Below are positions 36,604 to 44,872 of a DNA stretch of 64,000 nt, one piece after another (the first letter of the stretch is position 1; each line of letters opens with the position of its first letter). The DNA comes from CAVUNY01 sp963843535 (GTDB taxonomy: Bacteria > Chloroflexota > Anaerolineae > Anaerolineales > Anaerolineaceae), in NCBI GenBank assembly GCA_963843535.1, contig CAWJKU010000003.1, positions 124,001-188,000 on the forward strand, in the 5' to 3' direction. The notes below the pieces were generated by a model, which was given only the letters and a program-made list of their open reading frames with translations, was not told the origin of the DNA and searched no databases. The translations under genes were made by a program, and so were the position numbers.

Positions 36604-37464
36604 TTATTTGCGAATAACGATAAGAGGATACTGCCCGTTCTCACCAAAAAAGTGCGGGAACCATTCCTCCAGTCGGTAAACCAGCCTTAAAACCAAGCGA
36701 CCACCCAATTTCTCTTTAATAACAGTGCGCAAGAAGCGCACGCTTAAGCTGCGCCAGACGCGAATCTCAACATCCATCCCAGATAATTCACGCTTTAGCG
36801 TCTGCGCGTCCATTTTTTGCACAAACGTTCCCGTCGGTTTTTCCGCTGCTCCATTCACAGGTTTTTCTTCGGCCGGACCTTCGAGCCGGATGGATCGGTG
36901 AGAAAATAACCGGCCAAGGCGGTTCATCCCATTCACCAGGGGATTAAAAAACCTCATTAATGGTGAGATGGTCCACCCGTTGACCACCACCATCTTGGCC
37001 CCGATTTTCAACGTCCGGTAAAGAGCCAGGTATGCCTTTTTGTGATCTCCGGCGGGTAAATGGTGCAGCGTATGTAGAGACACAATACCGTCAAAAACAC
37101 CCGTTTTGAAAGGCAGATTCGCGACATCAGCGACCACATACAAGCCCCGACCACCAATTCGCTGGCGAGCCTCCAATAATGCGACAATCGAAAGATCGAG
37201 GCAAACCCGGTAGGTATATCCGCTTGAATAGGTCAGGTATTCCGGGTATTGGATCGGGCCAGACCCGGCATCCAGCAGATATTTGCCGGCAGGCAGAAGA
37301 TGCTGCCCTACTCGCAAGTGGCAACGGTGGATATATTCAGAGGATACTGCCCGCAGATCTTCGTAGCGCGCGTTTTGGTAAAGGCCGCTCCCTACCTGCT
37401 GCCAGCCCACCCGATCGTAAAATTGGCGAACCTGGGCTTTGATTTGGGCATCATCCATTGCCAT
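36604..37464 (-). CDS. Class I SAM-dependent methyltransferase
   Basis: About 286 residues. The SAM motif I is LLDAGSGPIQYPEY near 65; motif II region VCLDLSIVALLEARQRI and VVADVANLPFKTGVFDGIVSLHTLHHL (quoted partly as DVANLPF and HTLHHLP) match the UbiE/Methyltransf_11 pattern. The C-terminal 100 residues, with KPVNGAAEKPTGTFVQKMDA and KLGGRLVLRLVYRLEEWFPH, are amphipathic and may mediate membrane or partner contact. It likely methylates a sugar or lipid-linked glycan. The start at 37464 overlaps the upstream gene's stop region (GATTGATCATG). Confidence 0.85.
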   Translation of the reverse strand: MAMDDAQIKAQVRQFYDRVGWQQVGSGLYQNARYEDLRAVSSEYIHRCHLRVGQHLLPAGKYLLDAGSGPIQYPEYLTYSSGYTYRVCLDLSIVALLEARQRIGGRGLYVVADVANLPFKTGVFDGIVSLHTLHHLPAGDHKKAYLALYRTLKIGAKMVVVNGWTISPLMRFFNPLVNGMNRLGRLFSHRSIRLEGPAEEKPVNGAAEKPTGTFVQKMDAQTLKRELSGMDVEIRVWRSLSVRFLRTVIKEKLGGRLVLRLVYRLEEWFPHFFGENGQYPLIVIRK

Positions 37465-37466
37465 GA

Positions 37467-39078
37467 TCAATCCACCTCGCCCATATTCCATTCGATCGGC
37501 TCACCCACTAAATACCGGAATGTAGCCCCCCATTGTCGTTTGCCTTCCGGACTGAGTACATCTGCCAGGGGGCGAGTCTTGTAATCATCCCACATCCTCA
37601 CCAGATGCCAGGGAAAAGGTCGCGGAAAATCGAAGAAAAATCCGTATATATACTGCAGGGCCAGTTCGCTTTGTTCCCGCGTTAGCATGAAATTACTGGG
37701 ATGTTCCAGCATTTGCCCTAAAAGCTTAAAATATGAAACCCAGGAATCGGGGTCATAAGTGAAACCCCGCCCACGGTAATGTGTTTGACCCGAAACGATC
37801 ACCGGGAGGCCCTTCATCGCCATTTCCATGCCCACAGTGGTGGTGTAAACCAGGCCCAGATCCGCCACTTCGATTAAATCATAGGTATTGATCGGGTCAC
37901 GCGGGACCGATCAAACGGATATGTTCCGGCAAACGCGGCATGACCTGGCGAACTACATCGACCATTGACTGCCCGTGGACTAATACTTCCCCGGGATGAA
38001 TGCGTATGACCAGCTGCACATCCGGCTTGCCGGTGAAATACTGCACAGTGCGGCTGATCCACTCGCCCATTGATTTACTGAACACCTGGCGGCCCAGCGT
38101 CAGGCTGTCGCCTAATACATTGGTTGCCAGCAATACCACGGGACGGTCATCCAGACCCAGGGCCTTGCGCGCCTGCTGCCCGCCCTGAGCGGGTGTGCCC
38201 TGCCACATGCGAGAAAAATTTTCCCACAGCGTCGCCCTTTGACGAGCTACAAATAAATTATGCAGGCGTTCAATTTGCGATTCAGTCAACGGGTTGGCGC
38301 TGCGATGTTTCCACATCGCGTCAGTTTCCTGGCGCATCACCTCGGCTTTTTGCGCCAGCCAGATCCGCTGGCGCTGATCGCCAAATTCGTAGGTAACCGT
38401 GGGGATTTTTAAGTAAGAAGCAATCCGGTAGATGACTCCCAACTCCTGGATTGTGCCGTTAGGAATGATGGCAACATCCGGTCGGTTGGCCTGTAGATAT
38501 TGATACCCGATTCGCGCGGCTTCCAAATTGCGCTCGAACCGCATCTGGTAGATTTCGCTTTTCTCGTCCGCTTCCTCGACTTGAAGCGTATATTGGGTGT
38601 CATACATGGTCACTAGCCGCACCGTTTCCATCACCTCATCCGGCAGGCGCTTATACGACACGCGCTGCGAAAGGAAGGGGACCACATCCATCAAAGAACT
38701 GGCCTGGGTTAAGACGCGCTGCGCGTAAACATTTTGACGGCGCAAATCAAAACGGTTGGTTTCTTTTTGCCAGTCACCGTAAGGAATATATCCCAATACC
38801 GGTTTATGACCTTGCGCCGCTAATGAAATCCCTAACAATGCGGCGTGCTCGATCCAATAATGCAGGGAGGCAAATAGAAAAATCCGTCGTGGATTTTTCG
38901 CTGGTTCTCGCAGCACGGTGGCTTGCGCGACAAGGTCCGGCATAGCTGCCTGCAGGCGCTTTAAAGAAAACCTGGAGGCGATTGGCTTGCCGCGCTGTCT
39001 GACCAACCAATACAATTCAGCCGTGAATGGGATCTGTCCCAGAATATTTTTTATCGCCTCTTTACCAAGTACTGCCAT
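37467..39078 (-). pseudogene. KpsC/capsule-type transferase, frame interrupted once
   Basis: The first 393 codons (39078-37897) give IFLFASLHYWIEHAALLGIS, LGYIPYGDWQ, PDVAIIPNGTIQELGVIYRI, VVLLATNVLGDSLTLGRQVF and VQLVIRIHPGEVLVHGQS (RxHPGE donor element). At 37903-37899 the frame moves +1 from RLIGPA to DPINTYDLIEVADLGLVYTT, then TVGMEMAMKGLPVIVSGQTH, the usual C-terminal donor-site motif. The rebuilt protein is about 536 residues. The plan matches the proteins at 19562-21169 and 25919-27358. It is adjacent (1 base) to the Wzt gene, suggesting a late transfer step near the exporter. Confidence 0.75.
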
Positions 39079-39079
39079 C

Positions 39080-40369
39080 CTACACCGCCTCTATTTTCCA
39101 CACTAAACGAGGACGAACGGGTCCCATCCTGGGTTCAGGCCACTGCATACCCGGAGCCCCCGCTGCATCCATGGTAAAAGTCAGCGCCTGTTCGTCCTGA
39201 AAGTAACGCTTAATTCTGAAAGAACTGGCATTTACGCCGATGATAAAACGACCTTCATTCAACAAATCACCCGGGATCTGGCAGCGGCTGTAATAATGCC
39301 CCAACTCGCGCGCAGCATAACGATCGTAAAGGCCAGGTTCATCTGTGTCAAAAGATGTAAATATGGTTTCACCCCGGGTACTCATCAAATAAATTCCTAC
39401 CCGCAAACCGGTGACAGGAGCGATGAGCTGGTATTCCACTTCTACGGTGACCGGCTCGGTAGAACGCAGCGAGTCTTGCACCTGCCCCTGGGAATTACAC
39501 ACCCGCAGGGCAATGGGCTTAAACGGCCAGGCGCTCTCTGGAATCTCATCTTCCTCCCAGGTGCGGATTCCTGCCTGCGAAAATCCTCGTGAAAGATAAT
39601 AATCCACCGCTTGATTCGACGGCGCGCGCATCACCATCTGACCTTTGTCGATCACGATGGTTTCCTGTGTGAGCCGTAAAATCGCCGACATATTGTGACT
39701 GACGAAGAGCACCGTCCGCCCGGCTTGAGCCACGTCGCTCATCTTTCCCAGACACTTGCGTTGGAATTCCGCGTCGCCTACCGCCAGCACCTCATCCACT
39801 ACCAGAATTTCAGGCTCAAGATGGGCAGCGACTGCAAATGCCAGGCGCAGGTACATCCCGGAGGAATAACGTTTGACCGGGGTATCGATGAATTCGCCGA
39901 CTTCCGAAAATTCGACAATCTCATCAAATTTCTTCTCAATTTCCAGGCGCTTCATGCCCAAAATCGCGCCATTAAGAAATATATTCTCGCGTCCGGTCAG
40001 CTCTGGATGAAAACCCGTGCCAACTTCAAGCAGTGAGCCGACCCTGCCGTGCACTTCGCCAATTCCTTCGGTAGGATCGGTGACCCGGGAAAGAATCCGA
40101 AGAAGCGTGCTCTTTCCCGCCCCATTCTTACCGATAATTCCTAATACCTGACCTTCTTTAACCTCAAATGAAATATGCCGGAGTGCCCAAATTTTATTAC
40201 CCACGCGCTGGGCATCAAGATCTGCCCCTTTTCCATTCCCTTTCAAGCGCTGCACTGCCCCGTGAAATGAGCCGGTCAGCGCATCACGCAGGGTCGGATA
40301 GCGGCTAGCAACCGCCCCGATGCGGTATTGTTTGCCCAAATCTTCAACGCGGATTGCAAAATCAGCCAT
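39080..40369 (-). CDS. wzt: ABC transporter ATPase with Wzt-type carbohydrate-binding C-terminal domain
   Basis: The start is taken as the ATG at 40369 (MADFAIRVEDLGKQYRIG); a TTG lies two codons upstream. About 429 residues. Walker A is GKNGAGKST near 76, the ABC signature is KRYSSGMYLRL near 162, Walker B is EILVVDEVLAVGD near 183, and the switch His is in FVSHNM. Residues about 275-429 form a beta-rich domain as in O-antigen Wzt proteins, which recognises the finished glycan end. With the permease upstream it exports the glycan across the cytoplasmic membrane. A terminal modification such as the methyl group from the nearby methyltransferase could be its signal, which is inference. Confidence 0.93.
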   Translation of the reverse strand: MADFAIRVEDLGKQYRIGAVASRYPTLRDALTGSFHGAVQRLKGNGKGADLDAQRVGNKIWALRHISFEVKEGQVLGIIGKNGAGKSTLLRILSRVTDPTEGIGEVHGRVGSLLEVGTGFHPELTGRENIFLNGAILGMKRLEIEKKFDEIVEFSEVGEFIDTPVKRYSSGMYLRLAFAVAAHLEPEILVVDEVLAVGDAEFQRKCLGKMSDVAQAGRTVLFVSHNMSAILRLTQETIVIDKGQMVMRAPSNQAVDYYLSRGFSQAGIRTWEEDEIPESAWPFKPIALRVCNSQGQVQDSLRSTEPVTVEVEYQLIAPVTGLRVGIYLMSTRGETIFTSFDTDEPGLYDRYAARELGHYYSRCQIPGDLLNEGRFIIGVNASSFRIKRYFQDEQALTFTMDAAGAPGMQWPEPRMGPVRPRLVWKIEAV

Positions 40370-40435
40370 GATCAACGATGCTAATCTTTATCATCTCTAG
40401 CTTAAAATACTGGTCCAGGCACCAATGCACCCGGC

Positions 40436-41296
40436 TCAAACGGTATCGGCGAAGTTCCGCTCCATGCGCCGAAAATAAAACAGGCCAGTAACCAGCAGAA
40501 CTACCACCACAGCCACTGATACAACCATTAGTCCATCCGGAGGATTGCTGCCCAGGAGGGCCCAGCGAAAACCCTGGATAACACCCGCCATCGGATTTAA
40601 TCCGTACACCATGCGCCAAAATGGCGAAGCCTGGATAATATCAATGGAATATGCCACTGGCGAAGCATACATCCAGGCGGTCAACAGAAATGGGATCATA
40701 TGCTGTACATCCCGGTACTGAACGTTGAGGGCCGAAAGCCATAAACCGATGGCAAGCGCAGTCATCAACGCCAGAAGCACAAGCAGCGGCAGCCATAATA
40801 AATTCCAGGAAAACGGCACCTGGAAATACACCATTAAGCACACCATGATCAAGAACGAGATTACAAAATCCACCAGACCGGCGCCAACCGCGGAAATAGG
40901 GATGATCAAGCGCGGGAAATAAACCTTGGTCAATAAATTCGCGTTGCCTACCAGGCTGATTCCTGAACGCTGCAGTGCATTTTGGAACAATCCCCAGGGC
41001 AGCAAGCCAGCAAAGCTGAATACCGGGTACCAGGACTGCGGCATGCCGGCATCCGGGGGTAATTTGGCAAAGCCGCCGAAGATCACGGTGAAAATGATCA
41101 TGGTCATCAATGGTTGGATCATTGCCCAGCCAATCCCCAGAACGGCTTGCTTATAGCGGACCTTTATATCGCGCCAGGTCAGAAAATAAATCAATTCCCG
41201 GTAAGCCCACAGGTCGGACAGATTCAGTCCAATCCACCCTCGGGCTGGGTGGAGATAAATGGTTGGGGCTTCATGCTTAACGGTCGTGGTTATCAT
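40436..41296 (-). CDS. wzm: ABC-2 type glycan export permease (Wzm-like)
   Basis: A 286-residue protein with six predicted transmembrane helices. YRELIYFLTWRDIKVRYKQAVLGIGWA (quoted partly: YFLTWRDIKVRYKQ) is the amphipathic N-terminal interface helix of Wzm/TagG permeases. Later GLLPWGLFQNALQRSGISLV, NLLTKVYFPRLIIPISAVG and YASPVAYS are characteristic. It forms a homodimer channel with the Wzt ATPase. Gene order permease-ATPase with 66 bases between them is normal for such exporters. No Wzx or Wzy is seen in the window, so the route is ABC-dependent. Confidence 0.92.
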   Translation of the reverse strand: MITTTVKHEAPTIYLHPARGWIGLNLSDLWAYRELIYFLTWRDIKVRYKQAVLGIGWAMIQPLMTMIIFTVIFGGFAKLPPDAGMPQSWYPVFSFAGLLPWGLFQNALQRSGISLVGNANLLTKVYFPRLIIPISAVGAGLVDFVISFLIMVCLMVYFQVPFSWNLLWLPLLVLLALMTALAIGLWLSALNVQYRDVQHMIPFLLTAWMYASPVAYSIDIIQASPFWRMVYGLNPMAGVIQGFRWALLGSNPPDGLMVVSVAVVVVLLVTGLFYFRRMERNFADTV

Positions 41297-41299
41297 AGG

Positions 41300-42265
41300 T
41301 CAAGATTTACGATTGGTCTGGTACCAGGCAATCGTCTGCCGCAAACCTTCTTCAAACGAAGTATGCGCTTTAAAACCGAAATAATGTTCAGCCTTGGTGG
41401 TATCCAGGGCCCGCCGTGGCTGCCCGTTGGGTTTGCTGGTGTCCCAAATTAATTTGCCGGTATAGCCGGTCAGGCCAGCGATTAATTCAGAAAGCTTTTT
41501 AATCGAAATCTCGCTGCCTGAACCCAGGTTAACCGGGTCTGAAGAATTATAGTGTTCGCCAGCCAGCACAATTCCTTCGGCGGCATCCGCCGCGAAAAGG
41601 AATTCGCGCGTCGGAGATCCATCTCCCCAGACCACCACTTCAGACTGCCCGTTTTCTTTGGCTTCGATGAATCTGCGGATCAATGCCGGGATCACATGCG
41701 ATGAACGCGGATCGAAATTATCTCGCGGACCGTATAAATTAACCGGCAGCAAAAAAATGGAGTTGTAACCGTACTGCTGGCGGTACGCCTGCGATTGGAC
41801 CAGCAGCATTTTTTTTGCCAGCCCGTACGGCGCATTCGTCTCTTCAGGGTAACCTTCCCAAATTTCCTCTTCGCGGAAAGGAATCCTGGCAAACTTGGGG
41901 TAAGCGCAGACGGTACCGATAGCGACCACTTTTTCAATGCCGCGCTGCCAGGCATGATGGATCAATTGGACACCCATCATCAGGTTGTTGTAAAAAAATT
42001 CCGCCGGATGTTCGCGGTTGGCCCCGATCCCGCCCACTTGAGCCGCCAGGTGAATGATGATATCCGGACGGGCATCATCCAGCATGCGCTGGATATCGCC
42101 GCCATCCACCAGGTTATATTTTTCTATCACCGGTATAAATATTTCTTTGGCTCCCAGATCCTGGAGCCTCCGGGTAACATACGAGCCTAAAAAGCCTGCT
42201 CCACCGGTTACGCAGACCCTGCGGGTTGACCAAAAATGATTGGAATCCATCGCGGTTGGCCTCAT
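41300..42265 (-). CDS. fcl: GDP-L-fucose synthase-like NAD-dependent epimerase/reductase
   Basis: A 321-residue extended SDR. CVTGGAGFLGSYVTRRL is the cofactor motif; HLAAQVGGIGANREHPAEFF is the diagnostic GDP-fucose synthase stretch, and GTVCAYPKFARIPFREEEIW with NAPYGLAKKMLLVQ gives Ser/Tyr/Lys of the active site. It converts GDP-4-keto-6-deoxymannose to GDP-L-fucose, or a related sugar. No GDP-mannose 4,6-dehydratase (Gmd) gene is in the window. The ATG at 42265 overlaps the regulator stop (ATGA); another ATG is at 42250. Confidence 0.87.
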   Translation of the reverse strand: MRPTAMDSNHFWSTRRVCVTGGAGFLGSYVTRRLQDLGAKEIFIPVIEKYNLVDGGDIQRMLDDARPDIIIHLAAQVGGIGANREHPAEFFYNNLMMGVQLIHHAWQRGIEKVVAIGTVCAYPKFARIPFREEEIWEGYPEETNAPYGLAKKMLLVQSQAYRQQYGYNSIFLLPVNLYGPRDNFDPRSSHVIPALIRRFIEAKENGQSEVVVWGDGSPTREFLFAADAAEGIVLAGEHYNSSDPVNLGSGSEISIKKLSELIAGLTGYTGKLIWDTSKPNGQPRRALDTTKAEHYFGFKAHTSFEEGLRQTIAWYQTNRKS

Positions 42266-42759
42266 TTCTCAGGTTGGATATTGGGTGGCGTCCCATTCCA
42301 CTCCACCATTACTTTCAGTTCCTGAATTTTCAGAATAGGAACATCCCCATTTGCGACAATTCCCATTCCCTGTTCCAGGCAGGTTAACCTGCACACATCC
42401 GCCACATCCCCATCCCCTTCCAGGCGTACTTTCTGAAAACCGGCCTCGCGAATTTTTTCCAACTGGTCGATAACTCGTTGGCGCACAAGCCGGTACAAAC
42501 GGAATGAATTTTGAATATAATCCAGGGTCATATGCGCGCGAAGCGCCAGGCCTTCAGGGGTAACTAAATAGCGAAGCTTCCGCCGCTCAGCTCGGCGAAC
42601 TTTTACGTACCCCTTTGCAACCAGGCGTTTGATGTGCCAGTTGATCGTCCCTACTGCAACGCCCATTTGGGTGGCTAAAGTTGCCTGGGTTGCATCCGGA
42701 TTCTTTTGAATTTGTTCCAGGATTACGAGATCTCGGTCATGCTCTGGCGGATGATCCAT
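42262..42759 (-). CDS. Winged-helix transcriptional regulator at the head of the glycan locus
   Basis: Start taken as the ATG at 42759 (MDHPPEHDRD), about 165 residues; a TTG at 42777 lies only 8 bases from the -10 element. Residues about 10-75 form a winged helix: LVILEQIQKNPDATQATLAT, then QMGVAVGTINWHIKRLVAKG (recognition helix) and YVKVRRAERRKLRYLVTPEG (wing). The rest is a small helical/alpha-beta domain with a Cys pair (VCRLTCLEQ) that resembles a ligand or redox region. It is the first gene after a consensus promoter and is coupled to the fucose synthase gene, so it may autoregulate the locus. Confidence 0.85.
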   Translation of the reverse strand: MDHPPEHDRDLVILEQIQKNPDATQATLATQMGVAVGTINWHIKRLVAKGYVKVRRAERRKLRYLVTPEGLALRAHMTLDYIQNSFRLYRLVRQRVIDQLEKIREAGFQKVRLEGDGDVADVCRLTCLEQGMGIVANGDVPILKIQELKVMVEWNGTPPNIQPEK

Positions 42760-42785
42760 ATATTTTCCAATATTCAACGCGCTGA

Positions 42786-42814
42786 ATTATAACTGGTTGC
42801 CGTGAATCTGTCAA
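42786..42814 (-). promoter_or_regulatory. Consensus promoter of the glycan locus
   Basis: On the minus strand TTGACA (42814-42809), exactly 17 bases, TATAAT (42791-42786). Predicted start near 42779. It drives the regulator gene and probably the following 31 kb of same-strand genes. Confidence 0.88.
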
Positions 42815-42877
42815 ATATTAGATGCCTGCCGGCCCATGATTTAAAGATTTGATCCCGGCATATCCGATTCCACATAC

Positions 42878-42883
42878 TATAAT
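42878..42883 (+). promoter_or_regulatory. Minus-10 element of the MazG-like gene (leaderless)
   Basis: TATAAT ends six bases before the ATG at 42890, so transcription would begin at or next to the start codon. A TTGATC lies 23 bases upstream, too far for a usual -35. No Shine-Dalgarno sequence is seen. Confidence 0.55.
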
Positions 42884-42889
42884 TAACCA

Positions 42890-43204
42890 ATGGATATCAA
42901 AGATCTCTCTCAAGCGATGCAAGATTTTGTAACTGCCAAAGGCTGGTATGAACCGGATACGCCAAAGAAACAAACTCCGCGCAACATAGCGATTTCATTA
43001 TCCCTGGAAGCCAGCGAAGTGCTTGAGCACTTCCAGTGGGAAGATGACGCCCCTGACAAAGGGGAATTGTCTGGAGAGCTCGCCGATGTGGCGCTTTACC
43101 TGCTCCAATTGGCCCGATTGTGTGACATCGATTTAGAAAAAGCGGTTCTGGCCAAGCTGGATGAGAATTACCGGAGAACCTGGCCCGATAATCGAGTAAA
43201 ATAG
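42890..43204 (+). CDS. MazG-like nucleotide pyrophosphohydrolase
   Basis: A 104-residue all-alpha NTP-PPase. Metal-binding acids are visible in SLEASEVLEHFQWE (ExxE near 37-40) and in GELSGELADVALYLLQLA (ExxxD near 62-66), as in RS21-C6/MazG enzymes. It would hydrolyse (d)NTPs, often non-canonical ones, to the monophosphate and PPi. It appears leaderless (TATAAT six bases upstream) and is followed 76 bases later by proS. Confidence 0.88.
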   Translation: MDIKDLSQAMQDFVTAKGWYEPDTPKKQTPRNIAISLSLEASEVLEHFQWEDDAPDKGELSGELADVALYLLQLARLCDIDLEKAVLAKLDENYRRTWPDNRVK

Positions 43205-43280
43205 GCATCATTATGGCTGTTCTTCGCAATCACGCAGCGTAATGCTGGAAATCCATCTACACACCGGGATATAAATTCAG

Positions 43281-44729
43281 ATGACCGATATAAAACCGAA
43301 CTCCGATAAATTGCCCACGCGCAGTGAGAATTATTCAGAATGGTACAACCAGGTGATCTTGCGCACCGAAATGGCCGATTACGCTCCTGTCCGAGGCTGC
43401 ATGGTCGTTCGTCCATACGGCTGGGCGCTGTGGGAAAATATCCAACAGGCACTGGACCGGCGTTTTAAAGCCACAGGACACGTAAACGCCGCTTTCCCTT
43501 TGTTCATACCGATGTCTTTTCTTGAGAAGGAAAAGGAACACGTCGAAGGCTTCTCACCTGAATTGGCCGTGGTCACCATTGGCGGCGGTGAAAAATTGGA
43601 AGAACCGCTGGTCGTTCGCCCGACATCTGAGACAATCATCGGTTATATGTATTCGAAGTGGATCCGTTCTTACCGCGATCTGCCGGTTTTGATCAACCAG
43701 TGGGGCAATGTAGTCCGCTGGGAAATGCGCACCCGTCTGTTTCTACGCACGCTGGAATTTTATTGGCAGGAAGGCCACACTGCCCATTCCACCGCCAAAG
43801 AAGCAGAAGAGGAAACACTGCGTATGCTGGATACCTACACGCGCTTCGCAATTGATGATGCCGCGGTGCCGGTTATTCCGGGTCGCAAAAGTGAAACTGA
43901 AAAATTTGCCGGAGCCATTCGTTCTTATACGATTGAAGGCATGATGGGAAATACCTGGGCGCTGCAGGCTGGCACATCCCATTTTCTCGGGCAGAATTTT
44001 GCCCGCGCTTTCGACATTCAATTCCTGGATGAAAACAACCAGCAGCAGTTAGCCTGGACTACATCCTGGGGGCTCTCCACGCGCTTTGTGGGAGCAATCA
44101 TCATGACCCATGGCGATGACCAGGGTCTGGTGCTTCCGCCGAAATTGGCGCCTATTCAGGTAGTCGTGGTGCCGATCTTCCGCAACGATGACGAAAAAGC
44201 CAAAGTTATGCCGGTCGTCGAACGCGTGCGTCAAATGCTCATCGATTTCCGTTTAAAGGTCGACGATCGTAGCGAGCTAACACCCGGTTTCAAATTTAAC
44301 GACTGGGAAATGCGCGGTGTCCCCCTGCGCCTGGAAATTGGTCCAAAAGATGTGGAGAAGGGTGTTGTTACTGCCGCCCGGCGCGACCAGCCCGGCAAGG
44401 CGGGAAAGAGCGCCCTTGCGCTTGAGCAATTACCAGCCCAGGTCTCGGATTTGCTCGCCGCAATCCAAACCTCGCTGTTTGAGAAAGCGAAAGCTTACCG
44501 GGATGCGCATATTTTCGATCCCAGGGATTATCAAGAACTGCAAACCTCCGTCCAAAATGGATGGGCCTATTCCTGGTGGTGCGGATCGAAAGAATGTGAA
44601 AACAAGGTGAAAGAAGATACCAAAGCCACCACGCGTTGCATCCCGCTGGAGCAACCCGGCGGAGAGGGTAAATGCATCGTGTGCGGTGAAAAAGCCAGCG
44701 AGAAAGTTTTCTTCGCCCGCGCTTATTGA
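43281..44729 (+). CDS. proS: Prolyl-tRNA synthetase (archaeal/eukaryal-type, ProS type 3)
   Basis: A 482-residue class II synthetase. RSENYSEWYNQVILRTEMAD and GCMVVRPYGWALWENIQQAL begin the catalytic core; RPTSETIIGYMYSKWIRSYR is motif 2 region with WEMRTRLFLRTLEFYWQEGH; LGLSTRFVGAIIMTHGDDQG-type motif 3 reads GLSTRFVGAIIMTHGDDQG. The C-terminal part carries four Cys (CGSKEC, CIVC) as in the zinc-like domain of this type. There is no editing insertion, which distinguishes it from the bacterial-type enzyme. It charges tRNA-Pro. Its stop is followed directly by a 118-bp repeat. Confidence 0.96.
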   Translation: MTDIKPNSDKLPTRSENYSEWYNQVILRTEMADYAPVRGCMVVRPYGWALWENIQQALDRRFKATGHVNAAFPLFIPMSFLEKEKEHVEGFSPELAVVTIGGGEKLEEPLVVRPTSETIIGYMYSKWIRSYRDLPVLINQWGNVVRWEMRTRLFLRTLEFYWQEGHTAHSTAKEAEEETLRMLDTYTRFAIDDAAVPVIPGRKSETEKFAGAIRSYTIEGMMGNTWALQAGTSHFLGQNFARAFDIQFLDENNQQQLAWTTSWGLSTRFVGAIIMTHGDDQGLVLPPKLAPIQVVVVPIFRNDDEKAKVMPVVERVRQMLIDFRLKVDDRSELTPGFKFNDWEMRGVPLRLEIGPKDVEKGVVTAARRDQPGKAGKSALALEQLPAQVSDLLAAIQTSLFEKAKAYRDAHIFDPRDYQELQTSVQNGWAYSWWCGSKECENKVKEDTKATTRCIPLEQPGGEGKCIVCGEKASEKVFFARAY

Positions 44730-44742
44730 ACGTTTCTGGGTT

Positions 44743-44860
44743 GGGGCTGTCCAAAAGGCGAAGCTTTTTGGACAGCCCCAGAAACAGTAGTGGTTAGATG
44801 AGTTTTCAACCGCCACAAGTGGCGGTTGAAAACTCAAAAAGGGACTTTTCAGACGACCCC
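44743..44860. repeat. 118-bp double-hairpin MITE-like repeat, copy 1
   Basis: Hairpin A at 44743-44779 has arms GGGGCTGTCCAAAA and its complement around GGCGAAGC. Hairpin B at 44800-44835 is a perfect 17-bp stem (GAGTTTTCAACCGCCAC) with loop AA. The element ends CTTTTCAGACGACCCC, whose complement GGGGTCGTCTGAAAAG matches the left end GGGGCTGTCCAAAAGG imperfectly, like terminal inverted repeats. A second copy of equal length is at 49602-49719. It may also terminate proS transcription. Confidence 0.88.
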
Positions 44861-44872
44861 AATTTTTTCCAT

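Noticed and set aside
13759..39078. Programmed frameshifting as the explanation for the split genes
   Set aside because: The slips occur at unrelated sequences, in both directions, in unrelated families that are normally single-frame; no shared slippery site or downstream structure was seen.
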